From Elmis aenea (taxonomy: Eukaryota > Arthropoda > Insecta > Coleoptera > Elmidae), in assembly GCA_947652605.1 (NCBI GenBank), contig OX393581.1, positions 5,088,640-5,152,639 of the forward strand: a stretch of DNA of 64,000 bases, given 5' to 3'. Positions 13,279-24,779 of this stretch are shown here, in pieces. How positions within the stretch are numbered: the first letter of the stretch is position 1; every line of letters begins with the position of its first letter. The notes under the pieces are model-generated. The model saw nothing but the letters and a program-made list of their open reading frames with translations. It searched no databases and had not been told where the DNA came from. The position numbers were made by a program, and so were the translations under genes.

Positions 13279-13515
13279 TACGGCAATGGTTTTGAACCCG
13301 TTTCAATGAATGTACCCCTTGGCTTCACTGTGAAGCGTCACGTACCCCTTGTCAGGTTGGTCCATTTCTAAAGAACTTTATTTATGCATAAAATACACAA
13401 ATTAAAAATTTTTAGTGGGAAAATTGTTGGTTCTTGCTTTCCACCAATAAAATTTTCCGGTCATTGTATTTGACACGTACCACCTGTAGAAGCTTCCCGG
13501 ACCCCTGGCTTGGTG
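13279..13515. mobile_element. hAT-like flank of tandem array A
   Basis: The segment starting CGGCAATGGTTTTGAACCCG, with GTACCCCTTGGCTTCACTG and TTTTCCGGTCATTGTATTTG, matches the segment on the right of the second array (35625-35830) nearly end to end. The same unique flank beside both arrays indicates that array plus flank is one mobile unit. The AATGGTTTTGAACCC end resembles hAT termini. Confidence 0.65.
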
Positions 13516-14700
13516 TATTCGATTAAACACAATGTTAGATGCCCTCTAAACACAACTTTTTGCAAATGGGCTTAAGAATTATATAGAAGTACGTACATAA
13601 AGCTTGAGTAGGTTACAGATTTCGACTTTTATTTACTTCGTAGAAGTATTTCAGTATTGGGCAAGATGCAATGCATCTTACGAGTGCTTTTCGGAACTTA
13701 ATCAAATAATCCAACCTAATCTAAGTAAGGCAATTTATCTAAATTTCCATCAGTTTAAATTGGCAAACCTACAACACACTGAAAGCAGACGGCGGCAAAG
13801 ATACCTTGATTTAAACTATTCTATTATTCCTGCAAGCCTGCAACTAACAATGCAGCAGGATTAGCATTAAATCGTGATAAGGGTTCTTTAATCCCCACAC
13901 TAAATCCAAAGATACGCCCCCGAATTACCGTTAATTAATTACACTTAAGTCATTCAAAGCAAATAATTGGGGCAAAATATTTGCAAACGTCTTACGGCCG
14001 TATTCGTTCCCCTCTTGATGCCCGCCACGATATACAAAAATGCCGATCTCAAATCGTTAGGGCTTAATAAGATTCTATAAAAAGACGTCATAAAAAAGCG
14101 CCAACGCATTTAATTTTTGTGATGACTAAAAGAATTTTTTGTTCGATCTTCTTCAAATGCCTCTAACGACTTCGAACTGTCCAATATTACTCGTTCATCA
14201 GTGCTCTATGCAGGGTTGGCACGACTTAATTTCTGGCAAAACATTTCGACCCACTTTTTACCATACCAGGATTACTGGATTTCAGTGAATTCACGTTGAT
14301 TACGGCAATTTGGTAACAGGAGACGTAGTTTTAGTTTAAATGGAGAGTTCCAGACTTCGATAGACGCTTATTTCAACCGAACATACTTTGTTGAACGCTT
14401 ATTAGAAGTAAATACGTACGTTAGTATTAATTTAGATCAAGCGTAATTTACAATTTTTTTTAAACAGTTTTCCTATGTGTTACGCGTTCTTTAATACAGC
14501 CTCAATTTTTTTTTTCTGATGATCACCATTGATTGAAAAATACACCTACTCCCTTTAAAAACATAAAACATTACTGTATAACCCAATATAAAGGTACTAT
14601 TAAACTTTTGTTTCAAATTCTTTACTTATTATGGTTTGATGAATAAACCGTGACTGGTCTTGACTGGTGCTGCTGTATTAACTGGTTCAGTTTTAGAGTG
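13516..14700. other. Non-coding DNA
   Basis: No recognised gene or repeat. An open frame at 13604-13864 has no family resemblance and is not called. Confidence 0.4.
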
Positions 14701-15573
14701 GGGGAGACCGGGGATGAAGTAACACGGGTAGGTTGTAACAGTGCCTATAGTTTCTTTAATTTTTGTTATATGTCGCCCTAAGCGCTTGAGCAACAATGAT
14801 CATTTACATCCACCGCCCTACCTACATTGCTAGTTTTCAACTGTCATAGAGTTAAGTTTTTGCCAGCCAGAGTCACTATTTTCCGCCTAAAAGTTCATGC
14901 CTTGTGTCGCCGATCGAGTGACTTTTAGGCGATTTCTAATAGAGGAAGAAAAAAGTACCTAGACTATTATGTCCTAAATTTTGTTGGCTATTGGTGGATG
15001 CAATACAATTTGACGTTGGTTAATTGTGGATTCCCTCCAGTTTGTTTTGTGTACACTTGGGCTTAAAAGCAACAGTGTTACGACCAACCCCAATCAATGT
15101 TTTCACTTGCAAATGCTCACTCTTAGAATATAATTGGTGGTTTTCTCCGAAGATGAGAACATACAAAACTTGTCGGATTAATTTTCCAATTTGTTGCATC
15201 TTTTTGTTTCACATTTTTGAATATTGATAATGTTTACTTATCATTTTGTATTGCACCAAAGATTTTTTTTTTTATATTTTCATTTTGCTAATGTGTATTT
15301 TGGAATTAAATAATGTTGATGAATATGAGCTGTGTAAATTATTTTGCCGTTACAACTTACCCCGATCATTATTACTTTTAGCCCCAACGTTGAGGTTGGA
15401 AGTAACAGCTGTCTTACTAAAGAAAAAAAAATTCCTCACATATGCTTTACGAAACTTAAAGGAAGACAAATGTCCAATTTATCATAAAATCAATTTGGAT
15501 GTAAACAACTTGTTATACTCTGTGAGAAATGAAATAAAGACAAAAAAAAGTTACTTTCATCCCCGGTCTCCCC
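14701..15573. mobile_element. TIR element, GGGGAGACCGGGGATGAAG ends
   Basis: The left end GGGGAGACCGGGGATGAAG (14701-14719, continuing TAAC) is matched in inverse at 15550-15573 (GTTACTTTCATCCCCGG then TCTCCCC), giving a terminal inverted repeat of about 23 bp. A second inverse pair lies inside (GGTAGGTTGTAAC near 14728; GTTACAACTTACCCCG near 15350). An interior open frame at 15246-15617 resembles no family I recognise and overlaps the right TIR. The target-site duplication is unclear, so the superfamily is open. Confidence 0.7.
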
Positions 15574-16555
15574 TAGTTAAGAAATGGACAGTTGTTGATT
15601 CTATAATACTTGTCTAATACCTAAATTCAACGATGGATATGGTATGACAAACCTCAAATCGTTAACAAAAATGCGTAATTTCAATTTTTTGGGTAACCAA
15701 AAATACTACCTACTAAATTATGTCCTAAATATTAGTCTAAAAATTTCATTTCGTTTACTAGAAGTATAAAAAAAGTTGAATAATCCCAATCTATTGCGCT
15801 AGTGCAACTTCATAGAAGTTTCTTAGAAATCTTATATCGAAAGAATTTTCACAATACATCTTGCAAACTATAAAATTAAGCTCAGATTTTTATTAAGCAT
15901 TCTTATCTAATGCATTCCATGTACAATGAACTGAATACAAAACAATATTTCATTTATTATGAAGAACAAACAACAAAGTATGTTGAAATAAATTTTTAAT
16001 CTTGTAGATATTGGCGAGTTTACAGTGGCCAGCATATCCATCTAAAGTTTATTAGATTTATCGGATATAGGTCATACCCACAAGTTTATTCGTTGAAATA
16101 AACCGTACAAAGTTGTAAATATAATAAAATTTAGTGATAAATTACTAATATTATTCTCTGTCACATTTATCTGAAAATATTTTTCAAACCACTAAACAAG
16201 AATGTTCTGATAGATTTGTATGTATGGACATTTTTTTTACATACCAACATGTGTAAAGAAAAACGAGGATAGCTTGAATTATTTTTTGAATGTGTAATTA
16301 AGTAAAACGTATCGAACAGTAAAAAAATCTAATATAGGTTGAAAACTGAGTGAAAAGTGTACTGAAATTAGAAAATTAAAAAATCTTTTTAAAAACTAAA
16401 ATTTGGGCATATGTGAAAATAATAAATTAATGAAATCCTTAAAATGGTTTCTGTTAATCTTAATGTTAGAATAAAATAAATGTTTCAATTAACTTAGTCA
16501 ACATTTATGCATTTATTAAAAAAGTTTTTTCCCAGCACCTCCACCAGAATGTACA
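15574..16555. other. AT-rich non-coding DNA
   Basis: Very AT-rich, with no recognised feature. Confidence 0.4.
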
Positions 16556-16749
16556 ACACATGCAAAATTACAATAAAAATTCATATTTTACAAAACAGTA
16601 CTATATGCCTGCGAAACTTGGATACTAAATAAAAAAACACGGGAAAGATTACAGAGATGGGAAAGGAAAATACTTAAAAGAGTGTTGGTAGGAAGGGAAA
16701 CAGAACAAGAGTATGAAAGAAGAACAGACGGGGAAATTTATAACATATA
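16556..16749 (+). pseudogene. RTE-like LINE, 5' part of a split copy
   Basis: Translation gives KTVLYACETWILNKKTRERL and then QRWERKILKRVLVGRETEQE. This is the post-palm region of an RTE-like reverse transcriptase, where '(A)CETW' is characteristic. The frame is cut after EIYNI by a foldback element. Joining at a single TA continues the same frame as YKGLAIDLVRKAIRLQ at 17490. Confidence 0.8.
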
Positions 16750-17487
16750 GAGGGTGTTTCTTAAGTATTGCAAAAAAAATCGGGAATAGATTCCTTATCG
16801 AAAATTAAGGGGGGTCTTTTATATAAAATTACTTCCTTAGACGTCTCCTTTCAAAGTTAGACCCCCCCCCCTAAAGGGAGGCGGTAAAATTAGGTTTTTA
16901 TTTTATTTCTCAAATTTGGATAAATATAGGAGAATGATATTTGGTTGATGTTTTACCATAGCAATATTTGTATTCATCTCCCACCTTCACAGGTGGCTGA
17001 AAAGTGCGACCCCTGTTTGTTTTTTTTACTAGAACTTTTAAGTGGGTTATAATTTTGTAATTAAAAATTCTTTTTGTTGCAAGCTGGATTTATTAAGAAC
17101 CTTTTTTTTTTTAAGAATAAAAAGGTTTCTAAATAAATCAAGCTTTTAAACAAGTATTTTTTAATTGCAAAATTTCAACCCACCAAAAAGTTCTGATAAA
17201 AAACCAACAGGGGTCGCACTTTTCAGACCCCTGTGAATGTGAGAGGGGATTAAAAATATTACTAAGAAAAACCTTTTAATAAGTATTAAACATCTACCTA
17301 TTATCATTCTTCTACATTTATCCAAATATTAGAAATAAAATAAAAACTTAATTTTACCGCTCCCCTTTAGGGAGGTGTAACTCCGGAAGGAGACGTCTGA
17401 GAAAAAAAATGTATATGAAAGACCCCCTTTAATTTTTGATAAGGAATCTCCTGCCGAATTTTTTTGCAATACTTAAGAAATGCTTTG
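16750..17487. mobile_element. Foldback MITE, CAGGGTGTTTCTTAAG family, copy 1
   Basis: A 738-bp element that is almost entirely one inverted repeat. The left end is GAGGGTGTTTCTTAAGTATT and the right end is AATACTTAAGAAATGCTTTG. Long arms share AGACGTCTCC, TAAAGGGAGG(C)GGTAAAAT and AAAAGTGCGACCCCTG. It is flanked by TA on both sides (16748-16749 and 17488-17489). Related copies lie at 22730-23208 and 25250-25999. The TA duplication and CAGGGTG-type ends suggest mobilisation by a Tc1/mariner-type transposase. It has no coding capacity. Confidence 0.9.
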
Positions 17488-17489
17488 TA

Positions 17490-17745
17490 TAAGGGACTAG
17501 CAATTGACTTGGTAAGAAAAGCGATTAGATTACAGTGACTGGGTCATATCGAAAGAATGGAAGATGGACAACCACCAAAACACCGAACTACAAGAACAAG
17601 AAAGGTCGACCGACAAGACGGTGGAGAGAAGCAGTTCTATCAGACTTAAAAGAAAAGGGTATAAGAGACTGGAAGACCAAAGTCAAAAATAGAAAAGAGT
17701 GGAAGAAGATCATGGAGCTGTGAGCCAAAACGGCCTGTAAAAGAA
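17490..17745 (+). pseudogene. RTE-like LINE, 3' part of a split copy
   Basis: Continues the frame interrupted at 16749: YKGLAIDLVRKAIRLQ, one in-frame stop, then LGHIERMEDGQPPK. After a frameshift it reads KKGRPTRRWREAVLSDLKEK, GIRDWKTKVKNRKEWKKIME and a stop. 'LGHIERM' and 'GRPTRRW' are standard landmarks near the C-terminus of this reverse-transcriptase group. It is inactive. Confidence 0.82.
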
Positions 17746-18820
17746 AGTCTCTATATATGTAATTGCATGGTTTTCAGTTTATATGCATTTACATAACTTG
17801 TTGCACTTTGGCCAACATCGAAAAAGATGGACAAACAATCAAAAATTTAAAAAATATACTATAACACTGAAATGTGCAAGGGGATCCGATTAACAAAAAG
17901 AAGAATACAAGTATAATATTTTATTTTGAAGTAAACATGTACGTTGCAGGTTCTTAACTTTTTTACTATTTAAGCTCAGAGTATATAAAATACTGTTTTC
18001 CTGTACCTTACATCATGATTCTAATATGCAATGTTAAGCTATGTTCATGGGTGGACGAATGGAAAGGCAAAACAAATACTCGCTGTTAACAATTTTGAAA
18101 GCGGCATTAGTCCGGCGCTGTTCCTCGTTTCCTATATGATTGGACCTGTAATTCGTCCCAATTACGAGTCTGTCAATGTTAAAACGCCGTGTGGCAGTGC
18201 GTGCTGTCGTTTATACTAATTCAAGCTCCCGATCATTTGTGCTGCGAACTCAGCAATTGTATAAAATTAATGTTTCCCGAGCACCACAATTCATTGCCGG
18301 AGAGGGCGAAACCCTGGAACTATGTAGTATATATGCTGATTACTCATCAGTAACACCCCTCTGATTAATGCGCCAATCCTACAGTTAATTAAAACCTTTA
18401 TAATTTTCTAGGACGTGTTGGTATGTTGGAGTCGTATGTCAGTGATTTATGACAACATTAAGCGCGGAACCAAGCAAAATTGTAAAAGAGGAATAAGCTA
18501 TTACACAATCTAAATCAGCTAGACGGAACCAAGTACAAGCGTCACACCGCACTGATATATTTTAGTTAAAACAAAACAATAAATTGCAAACTTAAAACAT
18601 CACAGAGCGAAACGAATAGATTTTTAGCCGCCAACAAGTTACCTATGTAATAAAGCAACTATATCGGTCACACATACAATACAAACGGGCATTTAGAGCA
18701 AAACTAAAGCTGTTTCACCTTTGTTGTCAAAATGTGAGACGATTCCTGTAGAAGAATTAGAAAAACACATCTAAATAGTCATGGCACTCTTGAAGTTCAG
18801 ATATAAGCCAAACTTAGGGT
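17746..18820. other. Non-coding DNA with a GC-richer patch
   Basis: About 18040-18370 is richer in G+C and CpG than its flanks and holds two overlapping short open frames without recognisable domains. The rest is AT-rich and unassigned. Confidence 0.4.
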
Positions 18821-18910
18821 GTCCGGACGTCCTGAAATTTCGGGATTTGTCCCTGTTTTTGGGTCAATGTCCCGACGTCCCCAAGATGTATTTTCGGGAC
18901 TAATGCGTGT
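18821..18910. repeat. GTCCCGG-rich dispersed repeat fragment
   Basis: The text TAGGGTGTCCGGACGTCC, followed by ATTTCGGGATTTGTCCC and GTCCCGACGTCCCC, looks like a subterminal region of a DNA transposon. A similar CCCGGGACTTCCCGGGACA block lies near 58265. Both are next to RTE pieces. The identity is not established. Confidence 0.4.
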
Positions 18911-19146
18911 CGCGATTATCAAATAATATAATTTGTAGTTATCGTTAATAAACAATTCACAATAAAATGTTGATATTTCTTAAAAGTCCTTCGGAAAATC
19001 TATTTTCTTATCTATGTATGACTGCTAAGAAGAAATCTTCCAAGTGTTCAAAGTATGTAAAGTATGTATAATAAAATAATACGACAAAATTATTTCTTAT
19101 AAATAAGGATTTTAATTGAACTTGGTACGTACAAAAAAAAACACAA

Positions 19147-20262
19147 AATGAAGAATCGACAGAGTTTGAAACAAAAGAGGGCTTAAAACAAGGATGCGTG
19201 GTGCTTACTCTATTATTATTCTCAGTAGTTATAGATGGGGTAATTTAAGAAGTAAAACAATAAATGAGTCCGTTTCACCTAGGCTACTGGAAAATGGAAA
19301 AATTAAACACAACTGAGCTAATGTTCGCAGACGACATGGTCTTAGTCGCGGAAACAGAAAAGAATCTGCAACATAATCCAGAAACTCTAATGCCCGGTAT
19401 TATAGGTTCCGTTTAAACTGCTTGTCAAGTTTAAACTTAAGATTAATAATAAGGTTACTATGGTTATTTTTGTTAATCTTAAGTTTAAACTTGACAAGCA
19501 GTTTAAACGGAACCTATAATACCGGGCATAAGCCAGGAATTGGAAAAAATTAATATAGAAAAAAACTAAAACTATGATCGTTACAACAGAGAACAAAGGG
19601 CATAAGATCACTTTAAATGTGTTTAGGTTGAAGAAACAGATAGAAAGCTTTAAATATTTAGGAGTCATCATAGACAAAAATGGAGAAATGGACAAGGAAA
19701 TAAGCGAAAGGAGAGGAAATGTGGGAAAAATATTTAACAGTTTAAAAACAACATTTTTTGGAAATAGAGAAGTCCCAAAACGAACCAAAGTGGAAGTGGT
19801 CAAGAAGGTAGTAACTCAGGCACTTTTATACGGAAATGAAACGTGGACACTCACAAATAAAAATAGTAGCCGAGTGAATGTAGCAGAAATACGATTTCTA
19901 AGAAAAATCTAAGAAGAAACCAAAAAAGATAGAATCAGAAACGAAACATATACAGAACAATTAAAGATAAAATCAGTTGAAACAAAAATACAAGAGAGAC
20001 AGCTGGGATGGTTGGTCACATTTATAGGATGAAAGAAGACAGGTTAACCAGATAAGCCTATGAAGCAAGATCACAGGGAAAAACTAAAGAGGTAGACCGA
20101 GAAAAGCCTGGCAAGACTAAGTTAAAAAAGCAGCAACGGATAGAAACATTAATTGGAAAGATATAAGAAGTCTAGCAAAAAACAGAAAAACATGAAAAAA
20201 GTCAGCACAACACAACTCAACAGTCCTACACCTAACAGTAGAAGGAGTCAGGACTAAATATA
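19147..20262 (+). pseudogene. RTE-like LINE remnant, copy 2 (longest copy)
   Basis: The frame contains the motif EGLKQGCVVLTLLLFSVVID (about 19180-19240), corresponding to the conserved LKQGCxLSPLLF block of RT, then ELMFADDMVLVAETEKNLQ (about 19314-19370). After a MITE insertion it continues with ESFKYLGVIIDKNGEMDKE, KRTKVEVVKKVVTQALLYG and NETWTLTNKNSSRVNVAEI. The tail is RGRPRKAW-like, followed by KKAATDRN. Stops and frameshifts make it inactive. It ends in the family hairpin (20222-20248). Confidence 0.87.
19391..19528. mobile_element. Perfect palindromic MITE inside RTE copy 2
   Basis: A 138-bp element with two perfect 56-bp arms (19391-19446 and 19473-19528) starting TGCCCGGTATTATAGGTTCC and a 26-bp loop. 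It is flanked by TAA at 19388-19390 and 19529-19531, a 3-bp TWA duplication as made by PIF/Harbinger transposases. Removing element plus one TAA gives CTCTAAGCCAGGAATTGG, colinear with CTCTAAACTAGGAATTGG in RTE copy 1. The insertion is therefore proven by an empty-site paralogue in the same window. Confidence 0.95.
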
Positions 20263-20405
20263 ACGTACAAAGGTATTCAAAGTAATCTTAAACCCTTTCC
20301 AATCGCTTCTTAAGTTAGTTTGTGTGGACATTGTGAAAAATACTAATTAATAAAGAAATTAATCACACAAACAATGTGTTATTTATCATTAAGTGTGAAT
20401 TGTGT
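20263..20405. other. Short non-coding spacer
   Basis: Nothing recognised between the RTE tail and the Harbinger-like MITE. Confidence 0.4.
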
Positions 20406-20408
20406 TTA

Positions 20409-20898
20409 ATGCCGAATTTACATTGGTATAGTAGCTAAAGCAAGTTACTAAATCAAGTAGCTAAATTTAGCTACTTGCAACGTGTAGACACTTTTGTTTA
20501 GTACTTGCGCAAGTAAACAATTTAGTGATTAGTAACTTCTATTTACTTGCGCAAGTGACCTGACCTGCGCTTCCTTTTTAAACGTCACTGTCAAGTGCGC
20601 TTAACGTGTGTAAAAAGTGTAAAAAGAAAAAACATGGCACTAGTACGTTGGGGTGAAGATACCACAATTAAATTTTTCTTATCACCCCGTACCATTTCCA
20701 ATAATTCTTCGCTCAAATTTTCAATACATGTTTTGACTGATAAGCGGACTATCGCACGATAGTCCATTTCTGTCAGTTTACTAAACAACTTCACTAAATT
20801 GTGTGTAGACGCATAATTTAGCTACTTGATTTAGTAACTTGCTTTAGCTACTTGCTTTAGTTACTTGCATAAGCTACTATACCAATGTAAATTAGGCA
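20409..20898. mobile_element. PIF/Harbinger-like MITE
   Basis: A 490-bp element with long inverted ends. The left end reads ATGCCGAATTTACATTGG then TATAGTAGCT. The right end is the inverse (AGCTACTATACCAATG ... GGCA). The CTAAATCAAGTAGCTAAAT block is also inverted at both ends. TTA flanks it at 20406-20408 and 20899-20901, fitting Harbinger target choice. At 20634 an ATG opens MALVRWGEDTTIKFF, which resembles the start of a MADF/Myb-like protein. That frame then departs and stops at 20760-20762, as expected for an internally deleted derivative of a longer element. Confidence 0.75.
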
Positions 20899-20901
20899 TT
20901 A

Positions 20902-22091
20902 TACAGATATTTTAATAAAAATATTGTATTGTAGAATATCCAGGCACATAGAGACATATGCAACAATATATTTTTGATTAAATGTCAAACATTATAAAAC
21001 TACTGTCACATTCAGAATGTTTGCTGTTTAATTATCAATGGTCTATCAAACAATAAAATTAAACTGTTTTGTTTCCCACCAACACACAATCAACCCTTTA
21101 TTCTAAATCTATTACGACAAATTTGTTTTTACCTCGTTTGTGGCACCGTTCGCTACTGCACGTTGGCGATACAAAAATATTGTTATTTTTAAACAACAAC
21201 GCATTCATCAATAGGTACATTTCATGGCTGATTGGACCGCAGTGAAAATACATTAATATTTTACATTTTAACGAATGTGTTCTAAAACATGTGAACGTGT
21301 TTTCGTTTTGTGATGTTCAACTTCGAATTTCGAATCACATCGCTGCATTTAGTTTAACAAATTCAATTTTAGGTCCGTAGGGACGCTTCTTACGCAAGCA
21401 TGAACATCAAATCAGTTCGACAATAATTCTGATTTGAACTGGTTTAACCAATATATAAACAACTGAAAAATCTTTTCTTACGAATATTTTATAAGACTTA
21501 CATTTCTAGTGTTTTTCAAAAAGTAATAATTATCAAACTAGTTATTTATTAATGGAACAACGAGCCATGAAGATCTAAAAAATACACATATTTCTTGTTA
21601 CGAAATATAAAACTGATTTGCTTGATCTATTTTATATCAGCATATACAGTTTAGCCTTTATATATGAAGCAATTTCTTGCATTCTTTATATCGAATATAT
21701 TTAAACGTCTATTTTGGATTGAACAATAAATTCTGGGTTCCAAATTAAGTCGATTAAACCCAATTTAGTTACGTTTCAAAAGACCTATACCGACATCACT
21801 TTGCATGACTCCAAATCAAATTACCTTTTTCATTTCGGAAAAGGTTATAGTGCAATTTGAAACAGGGCTTAGCCTAAATATAGATGAATGGAAAATTGTA
21901 CTAGGCTACGAAATGAACAGTTTTGAGTACGAAACATGATAGACTTAAAATATAATAAAACAAATTTGATATTTCGATATTTGTTTACGTTATTTAACAA
22001 AAAACTTTTTAATTATAACTCAACCATTTTACACAATGAAATTTTTACTGTCCTGTTTGCGTAGTAAATGGCGCAGGAGTATCTGCATGCG
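20902..22091. other. AT-rich non-coding DNA
   Basis: No recognised gene or repeat end. Confidence 0.4.
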
Positions 22092-22099
22092 GTGGTGAC

Positions 22100-22203
22100 C
22101 AGGGCCTACTAGAGAGGGGGTCATAAAAAAACAGAGTTTTTCATTCACAAGGGCCCCCAAATATTATCTTTCCCGGGTCCCTTCTTACCTCTAGGAGGCC
22201 CTG
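22100..22203. mobile_element. Tiny hAT-like MITE with perfect 8-bp duplication
   Basis: A 104-bp element with ends CAGGGCCTACTAGAG and CTCTAGGAGGCCCTG, flanked by an exact 8-bp repeat GTGGTGAC (22092-22099 and 22204-22211). The CAGGGCC end matches the element at 47445-47647, so both belong to one family. It is non-coding. Confidence 0.9.
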
Positions 22204-22258
22204 GTGGTGACTATATTTAAAAAAAACGCATAATTTTTATTGGTTTAGAAGTGTTGTA

Positions 22259-22700
22259 CAGGGTGGTCCATTTTCGATGCCCATACAGGGAGTGTATCTC
22301 GCTTATTATCAGAGATGGAAAAAACTAAGAACGTAGTCTCGATTTCTTATTTCGGGAGTAATTCATTGCCGTCAACAGATTTTTGAAATATTTTTTAATT
22401 TTCGAAATGTAGCCAAAAACCGATTTTTGACAATTTTCAAAAATTTTAAATATCTCGCTTAAACGAAAAGATAAAGAAAAACTTTAAGATATTTTTGGCA
22501 TTGTTTTTTGTCTTTAACAAGATGGCGATATTCAATTTTTTTTTAAATTCATATAAAGATCGATATATTTCACCTAACTTTCTTTTTTAAATGGCAACCA
22601 TAAGCAAATTATATATTTTTGAAAATCACAAAAAGTAAGCTTTCGATTTGTCAGAGCAACTATGGTTGCTATGAACATAAGAAAGTTAGGTGTATAAAAA
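22259..22700. mobile_element. Partial MITE, CAGGGTGGTCC family
   Basis: TA-CAGGGTGGTCCATTTTCGATG marks a left end. The interior has AT-rich text typical of such elements (TATCTCGCTTATTATCAGAG; TTTTTGGCATTGTTTTTTG). The right end appears lost where another MITE begins near 22730. A related end occurs at 24114. Confidence 0.6.
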
Positions 22701-22729
22701 AATCAAAATAAATTACACCCGTCAATTCT

Positions 22730-23208
22730 ATCCCATATGAAAATAAACAAACCATTGTAACCAAAGAAATAAATCGTTCTATATTGAAATATTCAATGGT
22801 GCATGTTCACTTATATTATTTTTTACTCAAAAACTGTAGGTTTCACAATAAAAGTTAAAGAATAAAAAAAGTTTCTAAATAAATCAGGCGTTCAAATTTT
22901 TTTTTATAAATACATAATTTTAACCCACCAAAAAGTTCTGATAAAAAAAAACAACAGGGGTCGCAATTTCCAGCTTCGTGTGAAGGTGGGAGATGATTGA
23001 AAATATTACTATGGGAAACCTTTTAATAAGCATAAAACATCTACCAAATTTGAGAAATAAAATAAAAACCTAATTTTACCGCTTCCCTTTAGGGGGCTGT
23101 AACTCCGAAAGGAGACGTCTAAGAAAAAAAAATGTATATGAAAGACCCCCTTAATTTTCGATAAGAAATCACCTCCCGAATTTTTTGCAATACTTAAGAA
23201 ACACCCTG
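22730..23208. mobile_element. CAGGGTGTTTCTTAAG-family element, right portion
   Basis: The segment matches the central and right parts of the copy at 25250-25999: AAAAACTGTAGGTTTCAC, AACCCACCAAAAAGTTCTGA, AGGGGTCGCA, GGAGACGTCTAAG and the terminus TACTTAAGAAACACCCTG followed by TA (23209-23210). The left terminus is missing, so it is truncated or nested with the preceding MITE. Confidence 0.8.
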
Positions 23209-23210
23209 TA

Positions 23211-24111
23211 TAAAGCCTACTTAACTAATAATTAAGTTGTAACTACAGAATCAGTAATAAGATTATATAACGTATCTTTGTAAGGAATTCTTGGATCCCA
23301 AAAGTTTACAACACTTTACTTAATTTTTATTTTTGAATCTATACCTAACTTTACAAAACACTTTCAACTTTTAAGTTTATTAAAACTTACTGGATATAAT
23401 CGCAACTAAAGGGGGTGAAATAAATGAACACGACATATGAATTCTTAATCAACAACCAGCTATAAAAATAAATAAAAGTTGCACTTGAAGCCACAAAACA
23501 TGATTGTACGAGTGCCTAGTTGTGTCTCAACAAAGGAAATTGTGCAGGACAAATAAACAACCAACCCGCAGACAAAAGGATTGAAAATAATGACAGATGC
23601 GTCGCGATTAATAATGCTTGTTGAGTTTTGTTATAGCTTTTCGTTATATGTATCTCTAATTCGTATTTGCAATAAAATTTTAAAGCATAGAAGTTACAAT
23701 TAGGTTATCGATTTGAATTTTATTGGTTTCAGCAAACGATCGGTTATACATTTTGAGTATTGGGCATATTTTTACGACTTTATTAAAAGTCAAGATAACT
23801 GATTGCGGAATGAACTGTAATTTTCGTATGTTAGGTCCCGTGTGTCCACATTTTCGCTAAGTGACAGATCTGTCGCCGGCTCGGTAAACATTTTACGAAT
23901 ATTCCCGTTCATCCATCACAGTTGACGGCGCTCCACGACCCTGCAGGATGATGACAATGAAATATGATTTATTGGCACATGTTAACACGAAATTCGCATT
24001 TTTTTTAGAATTCTAAATTACGTTAAGCTTATTATGGCAATAATAAAAATATCGGGAGCGAAGATTGCAAGATCGATAATTTAAACCCATAAACATGCAA
24101 GATCGTATAAG
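23211..24111. other. Non-coding DNA
   Basis: No recognised gene. A short GC-richer patch at about 23870-23950 (GTCGCCGGCTCGG, GACGGCGCTCCACGACC) is unassigned. Confidence 0.4.
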
Positions 24112-24113
24112 TA

Positions 24114-24779
24114 CAGGGTGGTCCAAATTCGATGGGATTGAATACTCGTGTAATACCATGGCTTAATATTCAACATAGAGAAACGGTTAAACTACCAAAA
24201 ATGTACAGGGTGGTCCAAATTCAATGGGATCGCTTAATAGTCAAGATAGAGAAACGGTTACCTTACCACAAATGTGCAGTTTTTTGGGACAAGCTCAGAA
24301 CCGTTTTCAAAAATATTCTATCTTTGCCGGTTTTTGAGTTATTAAAGAAACACTTTTTTTATATATGTATGTCATATCTCCCTTATTGTTTTGAATATCA
24401 AAAAAATTTATACAGATTATTTTTAGATTTTTTATGTAGAATTTGATAGTAAAAAGTTATGACACAATTTACCTTTTTTTTTAATGGAAGCTATAGCTGG
24501 CTATGACCTATTTAAATTCCTTAATTTTTTCCCATTCCAAATATATTGCGATTGATGTATTTACTTTCAATAATACGCAAGTGACAAAGGTTTTTTAATG
24601 TTTTTTAAGAAGAAAAACAAAAAGTAAGCTGTGAAAACAAGAAAAAAAAACAAGAAAAACCGGAAATGATATGATATATTTGAAAACTGTTCTAAGTTTG
24701 TCTCAAAAAATTACACATTTTTGGTAATTTAAACGTTTTTCTCTCTTGACTAGATACCCATGTAATATGGACCACCCTG
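24114..24779. mobile_element. CAGGGTGGTCC MITE with a doubled left terminus
   Basis: The left end CAGGGTGGTCCAAATTCGAT occurs at 24114 and again at 24206 (CAGGGTGGTCCAAATTCAAT), each preceded by TA. A single inverse end, ATATGGACCACCCTG, is at 24765-24779, followed by TA. AGAAACGGTTA beside the left ends and its inverse near the right end extend the inverted repeat. Text after 24781 (CAGTTTTTTGAGTCAAAATC) again resembles the interior, so the locus is composite. Confidence 0.75.
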
